DNA of 64,000 nt, from NCBI RefSeq assembly GCF_003201475.1, contig NZ_QJJK01000013.1:1-64000 (forward strand), given 5' to 3'. Positions 8,409-17,048 of this stretch are shown piece by piece. Both the position numbers and the translations under genes were made by a program. This DNA is from Chelatococcus asaccharovorans (GTDB lineage: Bacteria > Pseudomonadota > Alphaproteobacteria > Rhizobiales > Beijerinckiaceae). The notes under the pieces are model-generated. The model had not been told where the DNA came from and did no database searches. It was given only the letters and a program-made list of their open reading frames with translations. Every line of letters begins with the position of its first letter. Within the stretch, counting starts at the first letter, position 1.

Positions 8409-9908
8409 GTGGATTTCTTTTCGCTTCTCGCCCTCGGGATGCAGGTCGCCCTCAACCCGGTGAACCTCCTTTACTGCCTCATGGGCGTCACCCTCGGCAC
8501 CGCCATCGGCGTGCTGCCGGGCGTCGGCCCCATCATCACCATCGCCCTATTGCTGCCGCTCAGCTTCGGCCTGCCCCCCGAAGCGTCAATCATCCTGCTC
8601 GCGGGCATCTACTATGGGGCCGCCTATGGCGGTTCGACCACCTCGATTCTCGTCAATCTGCCGGGCGAGGCCTCCTCGGCGGTGACCTGCATCGACGGCC
8701 ACCAGATGGCCAAGCAGGGTCGCGCGGGAGCCGCGCTTGCCGTGGCGGCGCTCGGCTCGTTCTTCGCCGGCACCGTGGGCACCATGCTGATCGCGCTGGC
8801 CGGACCGCCGCTTGCGGCCATCGCCAAGCGCTTCGGTGCCGCCGAATATGCCGCGCTCGTGTTCGCCGCGCTGCTGATGGTCGCTGCCATGACGCGCGGC
8901 GGCGTCATCAAGGGCATCGGGGTTGCTCTCCTCGGCATCATCTTCGGGCTGGCGGGATCGGACATCCTGACCGGCACCTTCCGTTTCACATTCGGCGTCC
9001 GTGAGTTGCGGGACGGCATCGACTTCGCCGTCCTCGCCGTCGGGCTGTTCGCGATCGCCGAGATCGTCGGCAACATCGCCTCTGGTGATCAGGGAACGGT
9101 GACGACCAGCAAGATCGGCAGCCTCTGGCCGACCCGCGATGATTTTCGCCGGTCCTGGCCTGCCGTTCTGCGCGGCACCGGTGTCGGTTCATTGCTCGGT
9201 GTCCTGCCCGGCGCGGGCATGGCGATGAGTTCGTTTTCGGCCTATATGGTCGAGAAAAGCATCGCCAAGGAGCCCGAGCGTTTCGGCACGGGTGCCGTCG
9301 AAGGTGTGGCAGCGCCGGAGGCCGCCAACAACGCCGCGTCTCAAACCAGCTTCATCCCGACGCTGCTTCTGGGTATTCCCGGCAGTCCGGTGATGGCGCT
9401 GATGCTGGGCGCCTTCATGATCCACGGTGTACAGCCGGGCCCACGCATGATGGGCGAGCACGCGCCGCTGTTCTGGGGCCTCATCGTCTCGATGTGGATC
9501 GGCAATCTTTTCCTCGTCATCCTCAACCTGCCGTTGATCGGCCTCTGGGTGCGGCTGCTCAAGGTGCCTTACCACTGGCTGTACGTATTCGTGCTCGCTT
9601 TCGCCTGTGTCGGCGTGTTCACGATGGGCTCCTCGCCCTTCCAGGTCTACGCGCTCGTCTTCTTCGGCGTGCTCGGCTACCTGCTCAGGGCCGCAGGTCT
9701 AAGCCCCGCCCTGTTCATCCTAGGGTTCATCCTCGGCCCGATGTTCGAGGAGAACTTCCGGCGGGCGATGGCGATTTCACGCGGCAACGCGATGGTCTTC
9801 GTGGAACGCCCGATCAGCCTGATCTTCATCCTGCTCGGTCTCGCGGTCGTGCTGCTCGCCACGACCTCCTTCATCCGGCGCGGACGCGAGGAGGCCACGG
9901 CCGATTAA
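8409..9908 (+). CDS. tctA: Tripartite tricarboxylate transporter permease TctA
   Basis: A 499-residue large membrane subunit with about 12 hydrophobic segments. The family motifs GVLPGVGPIITIALLLP (about residues 37-53) and YYGAAYGGSTTSILVNLPG (about 73-91) are intact, and a second GVLPGAGMAMSSF repeat occurs near 262, as expected from the internal duplication. Start is GTG directly after the TctB stop. It carries out sodium- or proton-driven uptake of a carboxylate delivered by TctC. The substrate is unknown; the neighbouring MmgE/PrpD protein hints at a tricarboxylate or methylcitrate-like acid. Confidence 0.93.
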   Translation: MDFFSLLALGMQVALNPVNLLYCLMGVTLGTAIGVLPGVGPIITIALLLPLSFGLPPEASIILLAGIYYGAAYGGSTTSILVNLPGEASSAVTCIDGHQMAKQGRAGAALAVAALGSFFAGTVGTMLIALAGPPLAAIAKRFGAAEYAALVFAALLMVAAMTRGGVIKGIGVALLGIIFGLAGSDILTGTFRFTFGVRELRDGIDFAVLAVGLFAIAEIVGNIASGDQGTVTTSKIGSLWPTRDDFRRSWPAVLRGTGVGSLLGVLPGAGMAMSSFSAYMVEKSIAKEPERFGTGAVEGVAAPEAANNAASQTSFIPTLLLGIPGSPVMALMLGAFMIHGVQPGPRMMGEHAPLFWGLIVSMWIGNLFLVILNLPLIGLWVRLLKVPYHWLYVFVLAFACVGVFTMGSSPFQVYALVFFGVLGYLLRAAGLSPALFILGFILGPMFEENFRRAMAISRGNAMVFVERPISLIFILLGLAVVLLATTSFIRRGREEATAD

Positions 9909-9916
9909 GCCCGGAT

Positions 9917-9940
9917 GGCCCCGTCATTCCTGCCGGGGCC
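9917..9940. terminator. Hairpin between convergent tctA and MmgE/PrpD genes
   Basis: GGCCCC and GGGGCC form a stem around an 11-12 base loop eight bases after the TctA stop. There is no T-run, so it is either a weak terminator or part of a REP-like element; CGTCATTCC within the loop resembles the arms of the repeats at 125-174 and 13721-13843. Confidence 0.45.
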
Positions 9941-9993
9941 ACCTGGTAACAGGGGATCTTGCAGATCCTCTCTCCTCCCCTCCGGGACGGCTG

Positions 9994-11391
9994 CTATCGC
10001 GTCGATGCCGCCTCCCGTCTCAGCCGGGCGACCATGCCGCCGACATCATCGAGCCGTTCCAATGCGAGGATCGAGCCCATGATGTCTTCCGCCATACCGA
10101 CCGGGATGACGCCATCGACATTGGCCCGGAACTTGTCGACGTAGACCGCTTCGGTCGCCGGGTTTCGTGCGGTTCCGATCATGTCCTCGACCGTGTGGCA
10201 CAACTCCCGGCCATCGTTGAAGACGATGGTGACCTCCCCGCGCGATCGGCTCAGATCCCCCGCGGCGATCGGATCGGCGACATGGACGACCTTGTCGGCC
10301 AGCGCATTGATGAGGGGGTTGCGCAGGCTCTCCTCCGCATAGCTGTTCTTGTCGAAGCGCCCCAAGGCCAAGGCCTCGGCCACCGTGTGCTGGAGGCTGA
10401 TGCGGCCATGCCAGGATGTCAGCGGCCGGCGCTTTTCCTCCAGCGGCTCGCATACCGTGCGGAAGGAGCGCGGCATGATCGCGCATCGTATCTCGCGGAT
10501 CTCAGCCGGATCGATCGCACATTGCTTGCGCAGCGCGAGCGCGGCCGTGATGAACGGCATCAGCGTATAGGCGCAAGGATAAAGCTTCGTGGCGATATCG
10601 AGGGAATGCCAGTGTTCACCCAGGCCGTCGGTCAGCGCCGCAAAGCGGAAATCGGGCCGCGATTGGATATAGCTGCCATACCAGCCGAATTTGCCCTCGA
10701 ACACGCGCGCCGGGCCGGATATGCCCTCTGCGGCGAGCGCAACAGCCCGCACCGCGGACGCAGCGGCGAATCCGACATGCAAGGTCTTGGTCGCGGTTCC
10801 GTCCTCGAAGGATGCGATGGAGCCGGCCGAAAGGCTCGCAGCCGTTCCGACCGCATCGGCCATTGTCTGCGCATCGAGTTGCCGCAGCTTCGCCACCGCG
10901 TAGGCCGCACCGAAGACGCCATAAACGCTTGTCGGATGCAGGCCCACCTCATGCATGCGCACGGGCGAGACCAGCCCGAGCCGGCACAGGATCTCCGAGC
11001 CCACGATCACCGATTCCAGCCATTGCCGGCCGGTGAGGCCGCGCGCCTGGGCAATGGGCAGCGTCGCGGCCACGATCACGCCCGTCGGGTGAATGTTGGT
11101 GGCGATATGCGTATCGTCGAATTCGAGCACCGCGGAGGCGACGCCGTTGATGAAGGCAGCCCCCGCGATGGAGGTTTCATCCCCGTCGAGAAGCGGCCGG
11201 ACGCCCCGTCCACCATCGGCCTCGGCCTGCGCACGCCGCGCCGCCGCGACGGTCTCATGCGCGGCGGAGGCGATCATGACGCCCATGATGTCGAGTATCC
11301 GGAGCCGGGCGTCGGCGACCACCTCCTGCGGTGCGTCGTCCAACGTGAAGCCCTCGGCCCATTCAGCCAGATGCGCGCTGAGACCGCCCAT
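9994..11391 (-). CDS. MmgE/PrpD family protein
   Basis: A 465-residue member of the 2-methylcitrate dehydratase (PrpD)/MmgE family, which also includes cis-aconitate decarboxylase and iminodisuccinate epimerase. Typical elements are LEFDDTH (about residues 88-94), HPTGVIVAATLPIAQA, a GLHPTSVYGVFGAA block near 150, and TLHVGFAAASAVRA. It is an all-helical N-terminal plus alpha/beta C-terminal enzyme of normal length. It lies between TctA (convergent) and TctC (same strand, upstream), suggesting it isomerises or dehydrates the acid taken up by this transporter. The exact reaction cannot be assigned. Confidence 0.9.
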   Translation of the reverse strand: MGGLSAHLAEWAEGFTLDDAPQEVVADARLRILDIMGVMIASAAHETVAAARRAQAEADGGRGVRPLLDGDETSIAGAAFINGVASAVLEFDDTHIATNIHPTGVIVAATLPIAQARGLTGRQWLESVIVGSEILCRLGLVSPVRMHEVGLHPTSVYGVFGAAYAVAKLRQLDAQTMADAVGTAASLSAGSIASFEDGTATKTLHVGFAAASAVRAVALAAEGISGPARVFEGKFGWYGSYIQSRPDFRFAALTDGLGEHWHSLDIATKLYPCAYTLMPFITAALALRKQCAIDPAEIREIRCAIMPRSFRTVCEPLEEKRRPLTSWHGRISLQHTVAEALALGRFDKNSYAEESLRNPLINALADKVVHVADPIAAGDLSRSRGEVTIVFNDGRELCHTVEDMIGTARNPATEAVYVDKFRANVDGVIPVGMAEDIMGSILALERLDDVGGMVARLRREAASTR

Positions 11392-11492
11392 TCATACCTC
11401 GTCGGAAAACAACAATGCGAGGCCACAGCCCCTGGACATGACGACCCGGCAGGCATCCCTGCCTGCGGGGGCGATGGGTTCGATAGCCCGGC

Positions 11493-12467
11493 CTATTTCT
11501 TCAGCCCCATGTCGGCCAGAAGTGTTTCGTAGTGCTGGTATTCCTGGCTCAATGCCTGGTTCAGTTCATTGCGACCCATGAACCGCGCCTTGACACCGGC
11601 GCGAGACAGGAGATCGTTGAATTCAGCGGACTCGCTCGCATTTTTCAGCGCAGCTTCAAGGGCGCCAAGCACGTCAGCCGGCGTCGCCGCGGGCGCCATG
11701 ACCATCTGCAGCCCGGTTCCGCGGATCGAGGCGTAACCGAGTTCGGCAAGCGTCGGGACGTCGGGCAATTCGCTCAGGCGCTCGTTGCCGGGGACCGCCA
11801 GCGGCGTGACCGCGTCCTGCTTGACCTGTGCGATGGCGGCTGCGTCGAGCATGAACTCGATGTCCCCCGAAAGCACGGCCTGCACAACCTGCGCCGCGCC
11901 TGGATAGGGAATGTGGTTGGCATCGACGCCGATGGCGCGCAGCATGTCGACGGTCGCGATATGCCCGGTCGACCCCACGCCAACCGTGCCGTAGTTCAGT
12001 TCCCCGGGATGCTTCTTGCCATAGGCGACGAACTCTTCGAAGGTCTTCACCGGAAGCGTCTTCGATGCCACCAGAACGCGCGGCGCCTCGCTGACATTGG
12101 CCACGGCAGTGAGATCGCGAAGGGGATCGAAGCCGACCGAGGCGAGATGCGGCGCCGTGGTAATGATGGCATTGCCTGCCAGGAGCAGCGTCGACCCATC
12201 TGCGGCCGCCCGCGCGGCGCGCTCCGCCCCGATGGAACCGCCGCCGCCGCCGACATTCTCGACCACGAACGTGGCCGCGAAACGCTTTCCAAGCTCGCTT
12301 GCGACAATGCGTCCGACGGTGTCGCCCGCGCCGCCTGCTGCATAGGGCACGATCAAGGTCACCGTGTCCGCCGGATAGGCGTCCTTCGCTGACGGCGTCG
12401 CGACCATAGCCGCAACCATCAGAGCGGACCCGACAACTGTGCCACAGGTCCTGAGAATTAGGTTCAT
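11493..12467 (-). CDS. tctC: Tripartite tricarboxylate transporter substrate-binding protein (TctC/Bug)
   Basis: A 324-residue periplasmic binding protein. The N-terminus has a signal peptide with probable cleavage after TPSAKDA (about residue 30). Bug-family features are VTLIVPYAAGGAGDTVGRI, VENVGGGGGSIGAE and the LNYGTVGVGSTGH carboxylate loop. The ATG at 12467 is preceded by GGGAGGGG; the longer frame to 12548 is less likely. It is on the opposite strand from tctBA, upstream of MmgE/PrpD, an unusual but seen arrangement. It captures an organic acid and presents it to TctAB. Confidence 0.92.
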   Translation of the reverse strand: MNLILRTCGTVVGSALMVAAMVATPSAKDAYPADTVTLIVPYAAGGAGDTVGRIVASELGKRFAATFVVENVGGGGGSIGAERAARAAADGSTLLLAGNAIITTAPHLASVGFDPLRDLTAVANVSEAPRVLVASKTLPVKTFEEFVAYGKKHPGELNYGTVGVGSTGHIATVDMLRAIGVDANHIPYPGAAQVVQAVLSGDIEFMLDAAAIAQVKQDAVTPLAVPGNERLSELPDVPTLAELGYASIRGTGLQMVMAPAATPADVLGALEAALKNASESAEFNDLLSRAGVKARFMGRNELNQALSQEYQHYETLLADMGLKK

Positions 12468-12873
12468 TGCGCCCCTCCCGAAGCATGCTTGAATCACATT
12501 ATCTGGAATAGTGGCAGCCATACGCGACCCGCGCACTTTTATGATCATACCGTTTCGCCTGTCGGAATGGCGTGCGTTGAGATGCGCGTGATACAGGCGA
12601 CATCCTCCCGCCGGCTGTCCCTATCGTGTGGCTGCAGAAGCGGCCTTGCGCAACTGGCGAACGTGCTGCGGTTCAAAATTGAGTATTCTATGCGGGATGC
12701 TGGTTTCTCCTCCCCGCAGCATGCGGCGACATTCTGTGAATATAAAGACAGACGACGCGCCGCAAACCGCACCTGCCTTTACAAAAAGATGCATTCATGG
12801 CTACTTGTGATTCTTGAAGGATGACTGTGGTTTCGAATATTATACATGACCTCCGGTCGGAAGGATTCATCCC
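12468..12873. other. Gene-free divergent region
   Basis: This 406-base region lies between tctC (minus) and the outer-membrane protein gene (plus). It is AT-richer than its surroundings, especially 12660-12860, consistent with promoters. Short frames here show no protein features. I see no strong palindrome or riboswitch-like structure. Confidence 0.5.
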
Positions 12874-13692
12874 GTGGCAGGATATTTGCGTGGGCTGGTC
12901 GGCATCCTCGGCCTGGCGTTGTTGGCACAACCGGCTTCCGCGGCCGATCCAGCACGCCCTAGTCCAGCGCCCACTGCGCCACCGTCGATTCCTGCAGGCT
13001 GGACCTTCCAGGCGACATTCTATGGCTGGGCCACGGCCCTTAACGGCACGGTGGGGGTGCGCAACCTCCCGCCAGTGAAGGTGGATGCATCCTTCGGCGA
13101 TATCCTGGAGCATTTCGACGGCGCCTTGATGGGCGCTTTGCTCGCCAAGAACGGCGACTGGATGATCCTGACCGATCTCGTCTGGGCACAGCTCACCGAC
13201 GATGCCAAACTGAAGATCGCCAACGACCCGGCGCTCAAGGTCAAGCAGCGCCTTCTGATTGCTTCCGCCATCGCCGGCTACCGCCTGCCGCTCGGCAATC
13301 CCGATCTCGATCTCAGTGTCACGGCCGGCCTGCGCTACCAGCGGCTCACCTTGGATGCGACGCTTACCCCCGGGACCTTGCCCTTCATCGACCTGAAGAG
13401 CAATCAGACCAAAGCCTGGCTCGATCCCGTCGTCGGCCTGGTCCTGCAATACCGCATCAACGAGCGTTGGTTCTTCAATGCGCTCGCCGATATCGGTGGT
13501 TTCGGCGTCGGCTCTCAACTGACGTCGCAGGGCGTCGTGTCGGTCGGCTACAATTGGACGGAGACGATATCCACGGCCATCGGCTATCGCGCGCTTTATA
13601 CGGATTACAAGGGCAGCGGCGTGCGCACCGGCACCTTCCGCTATGACACGACCATGCATGGCCCGTTCCTGAGTCTCGGGGTCCACTTCTGA
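12874..13692 (+). CDS. Outer-membrane beta-barrel protein, function unknown
   Basis: A 272-residue protein with a signal peptide (cleavage probably after AQPASA, about residue 23), a short Pro-rich linker, then amphipathic beta-strands such as WTFQATFYGWATAL, LDLSVTAGLRYQRL and VVSVGYNWTETISTAIGYRALY. It ends LSLGVHF, a terminal aromatic typical of Bam-assembled barrels. GTG start behind GGAAGGA. Similar barrels occur widely in alphaproteobacteria without known function. It stands alone, with long intergenic spaces on both sides. A porin or surface-structure role is possible but not shown. Confidence 0.72.
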   Translation: MAGYLRGLVGILGLALLAQPASAADPARPSPAPTAPPSIPAGWTFQATFYGWATALNGTVGVRNLPPVKVDASFGDILEHFDGALMGALLAKNGDWMILTDLVWAQLTDDAKLKIANDPALKVKQRLLIASAIAGYRLPLGNPDLDLSVTAGLRYQRLTLDATLTPGTLPFIDLKSNQTKAWLDPVVGLVLQYRINERWFFNALADIGGFGVGSQLTSQGVVSVGYNWTETISTAIGYRALYTDYKGSGVRTGTFRYDTTMHGPFLSLGVHF

Positions 13693-13720
13693 TCCGAGGG
13701 CGGACAGCATCATCCGCACC

Positions 13721-13843
13721 CGTCATCCCCGGCGAGATCGGCGAAGCCAATCGCGGGAAGGGGATCCAGCAGGATCAAAAACTTAACGCATTTCTCTGGA
13801 TTCCCTACCCCTCGGGCCTTGCGGCGCTTGGCCGGGAATGACA
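13721..13843. repeat. Long imperfect inverted repeat (REP-like)
   Basis: The left side CGTCATCCCCGGCGA ... GGGGATCCAGCAG faces the right side CTGGATTCCCTACCCC ... GGCCGGGAATGAC. The outer and inner arms pair imperfectly over about 120 bases. The GTCATCCC/GGGAATGAC ends and GGATCCA/TGGATTCC interior are typical of intergenic palindromes seen across Hyphomicrobiales. It lies between the barrel gene and the ATPase gene; nothing else is evident in this 330-base gap. Confidence 0.65.
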
Positions 13844-14022
13844 CCGCCCGGAAACTGCATGGCGCGGGCGGCGGCCAGCCGCATCGGCGCCTGGAACCGG
13901 TTTGGGTGGCGGCCTGCGCTCCGCCGCCCCCCTCATCCGAGCCATCATCTGTGGGAATCCCTGCCACAATGCTTAGCGTTGCGCGGCGGCGGATGCTAAG
14001 GCGATGGCTGAAAGGGTATCCG

Positions 14023-15519
14023 ATGAAGGTCAACATCGACATGGGCGCTGCGACCAACGGCGCCGTGGCGGCCATGGATCTCGAAGAGCTGCTCGCGACC
14101 CGCCTGCTGGTGCAGGGCAATTCCGGGTCCGGCAAGTCGCATCTGCTGCGCCGTCTGCTGGAACAGAGCGCGCCCTGGGTCCAACAATGCATCGTCGATC
14201 CCGAAGGTGATTTCGTCACGCTGGCAGAAAAATTCGGCCACCAGGTGGTCGACGCTGCCCGCACCGAGGCGGAACTCACGCGCATCGCCGGCCGGGTGCG
14301 CCAGCACCGCGTCTCCGTCGTGCTCAATCTCGAAGGGCTCGACGTCGAGCAGCAGATGCGTGCGGCCGCCGCTTTCCTCGGCGGCATGTTCGATGCGGAG
14401 CGCGACCATTGGTATCCGGTGCTCGTCGTCGTCGACGAAGCGCAGCTTTTCGCTCCCGCCGTTGCCGGCGAGGTCTCGGACGATGCCCGAAAGCTCTCGC
14501 TCGGCGCCATGACCAATCTGATGTGCCGCGGCCGCAAGCGCGGCCTGGCCGGCGTCATCGCCACCCAGCGCCTGGCCAAGCTGGCGAAGAACGTCGCGGC
14601 GGAAGCCTCCAATTTCCTGATGGGCCGCACCTTTCTGGACATCGACATGGCACGCGCGTCCGACCTGCTCGGCATGGACCGTCGCCAGGCTGAAATGTTC
14701 CGCGATCTTTCGCGCGGAAACTTCGTCGCACTGGGTCCGGCTCTGTCGCGCCGCCCCCTGGCGATCACCATCGGCCCCGTTGAAACCGCCGCGCGCTCCG
14801 CGAGCCCGAAGCTCATGCCGTTGCCGGAGGCGCCGGAGGATGCCCGCGACCTGATCTTCACACCCGGGCCCGAGGAAGCCTCTCCGGTGGTGCGCAGACC
14901 GCCCCCCAAACCGGTTCCGACCGCCGACATTCTGGCGCAACTGTCGCGGCCGAGGCCTGCCCCGGACCAGCCGGCCGAGCCGGTCTTCGCCGTCATCGAC
15001 GAGGCCGAGCGCGAGGCGGGCATCGACGCGGTGCTGCGGGAGATTCTCGAAGACCCCGATGCGGCCTTCCGCTCCGACGCCGTGCTCTACCAGGACTTCC
15101 TGGTACGCAGCCGCATTCGCCGCGTGCCCGGAGAGCCGCTGCCGCTGTCCGCCTTTCGCCGGCGGCTGGCTGTCGCTCGCGCCGGGGTCGATGAAAGCAC
15201 CGGTGGCGAAGCCTGGGTTACCGCGCTGTCGCTCTCGGAGGGATTGCCCGACGATCTCCAGGGCATGTTCCTGATGATCGCCCGCGCCGCCTTGAACAAG
15301 GATCCCTGTCCGTCCGACGCCACTTTGGCGCGCGCCTATGGGAGCCACTCGCCGCGGCGGGTACGGCGCCTCATCGCCTATTTCGAGGAGCGCGGCCTCA
15401 TTGTGGCGCGCACCGACTTCCACGGGAGACGCGTGCTCGCCTTCCCGGACCTCGGCTGCGAGACCGCCCCCGGCCATCCCGACGCACCGGACGAGACCGA
15501 ACGCGACGCAGCCGAGTAG
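14023..15519 (+). CDS. HerA-like (DUF87) ATPase
   Basis: A 498-residue ATP-binding protein of the HerA/FtsK superfamily. Walker A GNSGSGKSH is near residues 32-40, a conserved DPEGDF follows (as in the DPHGD of HerA), and Walker B VLVVVDEAQ is at about 135-143, then RGRKRGLAGVIATQR, the sensor region. The C-terminal 230 residues form a separate region with a Pro-rich linker (about 290-310) and a predicted winged-helix-like end (YGSHSPRRVRRLIAYFEERGLI). I chose ATG 14023 because the upstream frame runs through a repeat. No NurA nuclease or partner gene is adjacent, so it is not evidently part of a defence pair. Role unknown, probably DNA-acting. Confidence 0.78.
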   Translation: MKVNIDMGAATNGAVAAMDLEELLATRLLVQGNSGSGKSHLLRRLLEQSAPWVQQCIVDPEGDFVTLAEKFGHQVVDAARTEAELTRIAGRVRQHRVSVVLNLEGLDVEQQMRAAAAFLGGMFDAERDHWYPVLVVVDEAQLFAPAVAGEVSDDARKLSLGAMTNLMCRGRKRGLAGVIATQRLAKLAKNVAAEASNFLMGRTFLDIDMARASDLLGMDRRQAEMFRDLSRGNFVALGPALSRRPLAITIGPVETAARSASPKLMPLPEAPEDARDLIFTPGPEEASPVVRRPPPKPVPTADILAQLSRPRPAPDQPAEPVFAVIDEAEREAGIDAVLREILEDPDAAFRSDAVLYQDFLVRSRIRRVPGEPLPLSAFRRRLAVARAGVDESTGGEAWVTALSLSEGLPDDLQGMFLMIARAALNKDPCPSDATLARAYGSHSPRRVRRLIAYFEERGLIVARTDFHGRRVLAFPDLGCETAPGHPDAPDETERDAAE

Positions 15520-15597
15520 GGTTCCCCCCCCCCTCCCACCGCCTTGCCAGCGTCCCGTGCTCTAACGAGATGCGGAATGTCGGTTGTCGTTCCGGGG

Positions 15598-16248
15598 TCA
15601 ACCGGCCGATGCGGCGGTGAAAACCGCCAGCTGCGCGGCGAAAGCGCGCTTGAAGGCGGGTCGGGCTTCGCCGCGTGCGACATAGGCCGCGAGGTTCGGA
15701 TATTCCTCCAGCAAACCCGAGCCGTGCAACCTTCGGAGCACCGTGACCATCAGGAGGTCACCCGCACTGAATGCGCCATCGAGCCAGTCGGCATCGCTCA
15801 GGCGACTGGAAAGGTCGCGTAGACGGCGCCGGATGCTGTCGTCGAGGGACTTGAGACGCTGCTCGTACCAGGGCTCATCGCGCTCGAGAATCTGGACGAG
15901 GTTACGATCGAAGATCGGCGGCTCCACCGTGTTGAGCGCCGCAAACATCCATGTGATGGCACGCGCCCGGGCATTCGCATCGCTCGGGAGCAGGCCGGCA
16001 TGGCGCTCCGCGATATGAAGCACGATCGCCCCGGACTCGAACAGGACGAGGTCGCCTTCCTCATAGCTCGGGATCTGCCCGAAAGGCTGAAGTGCGCGAT
16101 GCTCGGGCTCCTTCATCGCTTTGAACGTGACAAGGCGAACGTCGTAAGGCTGGCCTACTTCCTCGAGCGCCCAGCGAACGCGCATGTCGCGCGCATGTCC
16201 CTTGCCGCGATCTGGCGACCGTTCAAACGCGGTAATCGTGGGGGTCAT
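15598..16248 (-). CDS. Glutathione S-transferase family protein
   Basis: A 216-residue protein with an N-terminal thioredoxin-like domain (about residues 1-80, with FGQIPSYEEGDLVLFESGAI holding the cis-Pro and the glutathione-binding E-S pair) and an all-helical C-terminal domain (about 90-216). The ATG at 16248 follows GAGGAG. The usual N-terminal Tyr/Ser/Cys is not obvious; the region reads FERSPDRGKGHARD, where Ser12 could serve. It is convergent with the ATPase gene and apparently monocistronic. Detoxification is the general expectation. Confidence 0.85.
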   Translation of the reverse strand: MTPTITAFERSPDRGKGHARDMRVRWALEEVGQPYDVRLVTFKAMKEPEHRALQPFGQIPSYEEGDLVLFESGAIVLHIAERHAGLLPSDANARARAITWMFAALNTVEPPIFDRNLVQILERDEPWYEQRLKSLDDSIRRRLRDLSSRLSDADWLDGAFSAGDLLMVTVLRRLHGSGLLEEYPNLAAYVARGEARPAFKRAFAAQLAVFTAASAG

Positions 16249-16454
16249 GGGTGCGCTCCTCGAGCAAATCCGACCTGAACGGACTCGTCTGGCGCCGTCC
16301 AAATCGCAGAATTTGCACGTCATTATTCGAATGAGCCGATCTGCAAAAGACGGACCCGCTCTCGTCTTGGCGCGGGCGCCGAGCGAGTGGCATGGCCGCG
16401 CTCCTTCCTCCTGTCGGTCGAGCCCCCCACCCGAGCCGTTCCGGAATCTCAGCC

Positions 16455-16898
16455 TTACGGGTTGATTTCGGGCTCGACGAGTTTCGCGAGCTTGCGGAGG
16501 GATTCCTGCCAGCCAAGATAGCAGGCCTCGGCGGGAATCACGTCCGGCACGCCCTCCTGCTCGATATTGACGTCCGTGCCGACGGACACGGCCTTCAGAT
16601 GGACCGTGACCTTCATCTCACCCGGCAGGTTCGGATCATCAAACCTGTCCGTGTAGACGAGGCGCTCGCCGGGAACGAGCTCCAGATAGGTACCGCCAAA
16701 GGAGTGACTGTCACCGGTTGTGAAATTCCGGAATGACATCCTGTGATGGCCACCAACCTTCGCGTCCAGCTCATGGATGGTGCAGGTAAAACCGTAGGGT
16801 GGAAGCCAGCTGGCCATTGCATCGGGTTCGACGAAGGCGCGATAGACTTTTTCGGGCTTGGCGGCGATGACGCGATGAAGACGGATCGTGCTGGGCAT
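16455..16898 (-). CDS. SRPBCC/AHSA1 domain protein
   Basis: A 147-residue START-like protein of the activator-of-Hsp90-ATPase (AHSA1) group. The fold shows in HRVIAAKPEKVYRAFVEPDAMASWLPP at the N-terminus, FTTGDSHSFGGTYLEL in the middle and the closing helix YLGWQESLRKLAKLVEPE. Such proteins bind hydrophobic ligands; no enzymatic motif is visible. The ATG at 16898 follows AGGGAGA. It is single, separated by 206 bases from the GST start... and 150 bases from the next gene. No specific role can be assigned. Confidence 0.82.
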   Translation of the reverse strand: MPSTIRLHRVIAAKPEKVYRAFVEPDAMASWLPPYGFTCTIHELDAKVGGHHRMSFRNFTTGDSHSFGGTYLELVPGERLVYTDRFDDPNLPGEMKVTVHLKAVSVGTDVNIEQEGVPDVIPAEACYLGWQESLRKLAKLVEPEINP

Positions 16899-17048
16899 GG
16901 ATTTCTCCCTTTGGCTCTGTGTCATAGAGGTTGTTGCGCTCTAACCCGGCCCCCCTGCCTCCGACATAGTAACGACGAACGGGCGTGCAGGAAGCCGATA
17001 TCGCGCTCGAATAAATCCGCAGCACCGGCCCGACCCGGCACCGGTTCG

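Noticed and set aside
13819-14022. N-terminal extension of the HerA-like ATPase
   Set aside because: It translates a palindromic intergenic repeat; the ATPase fold begins after ATG 14023.
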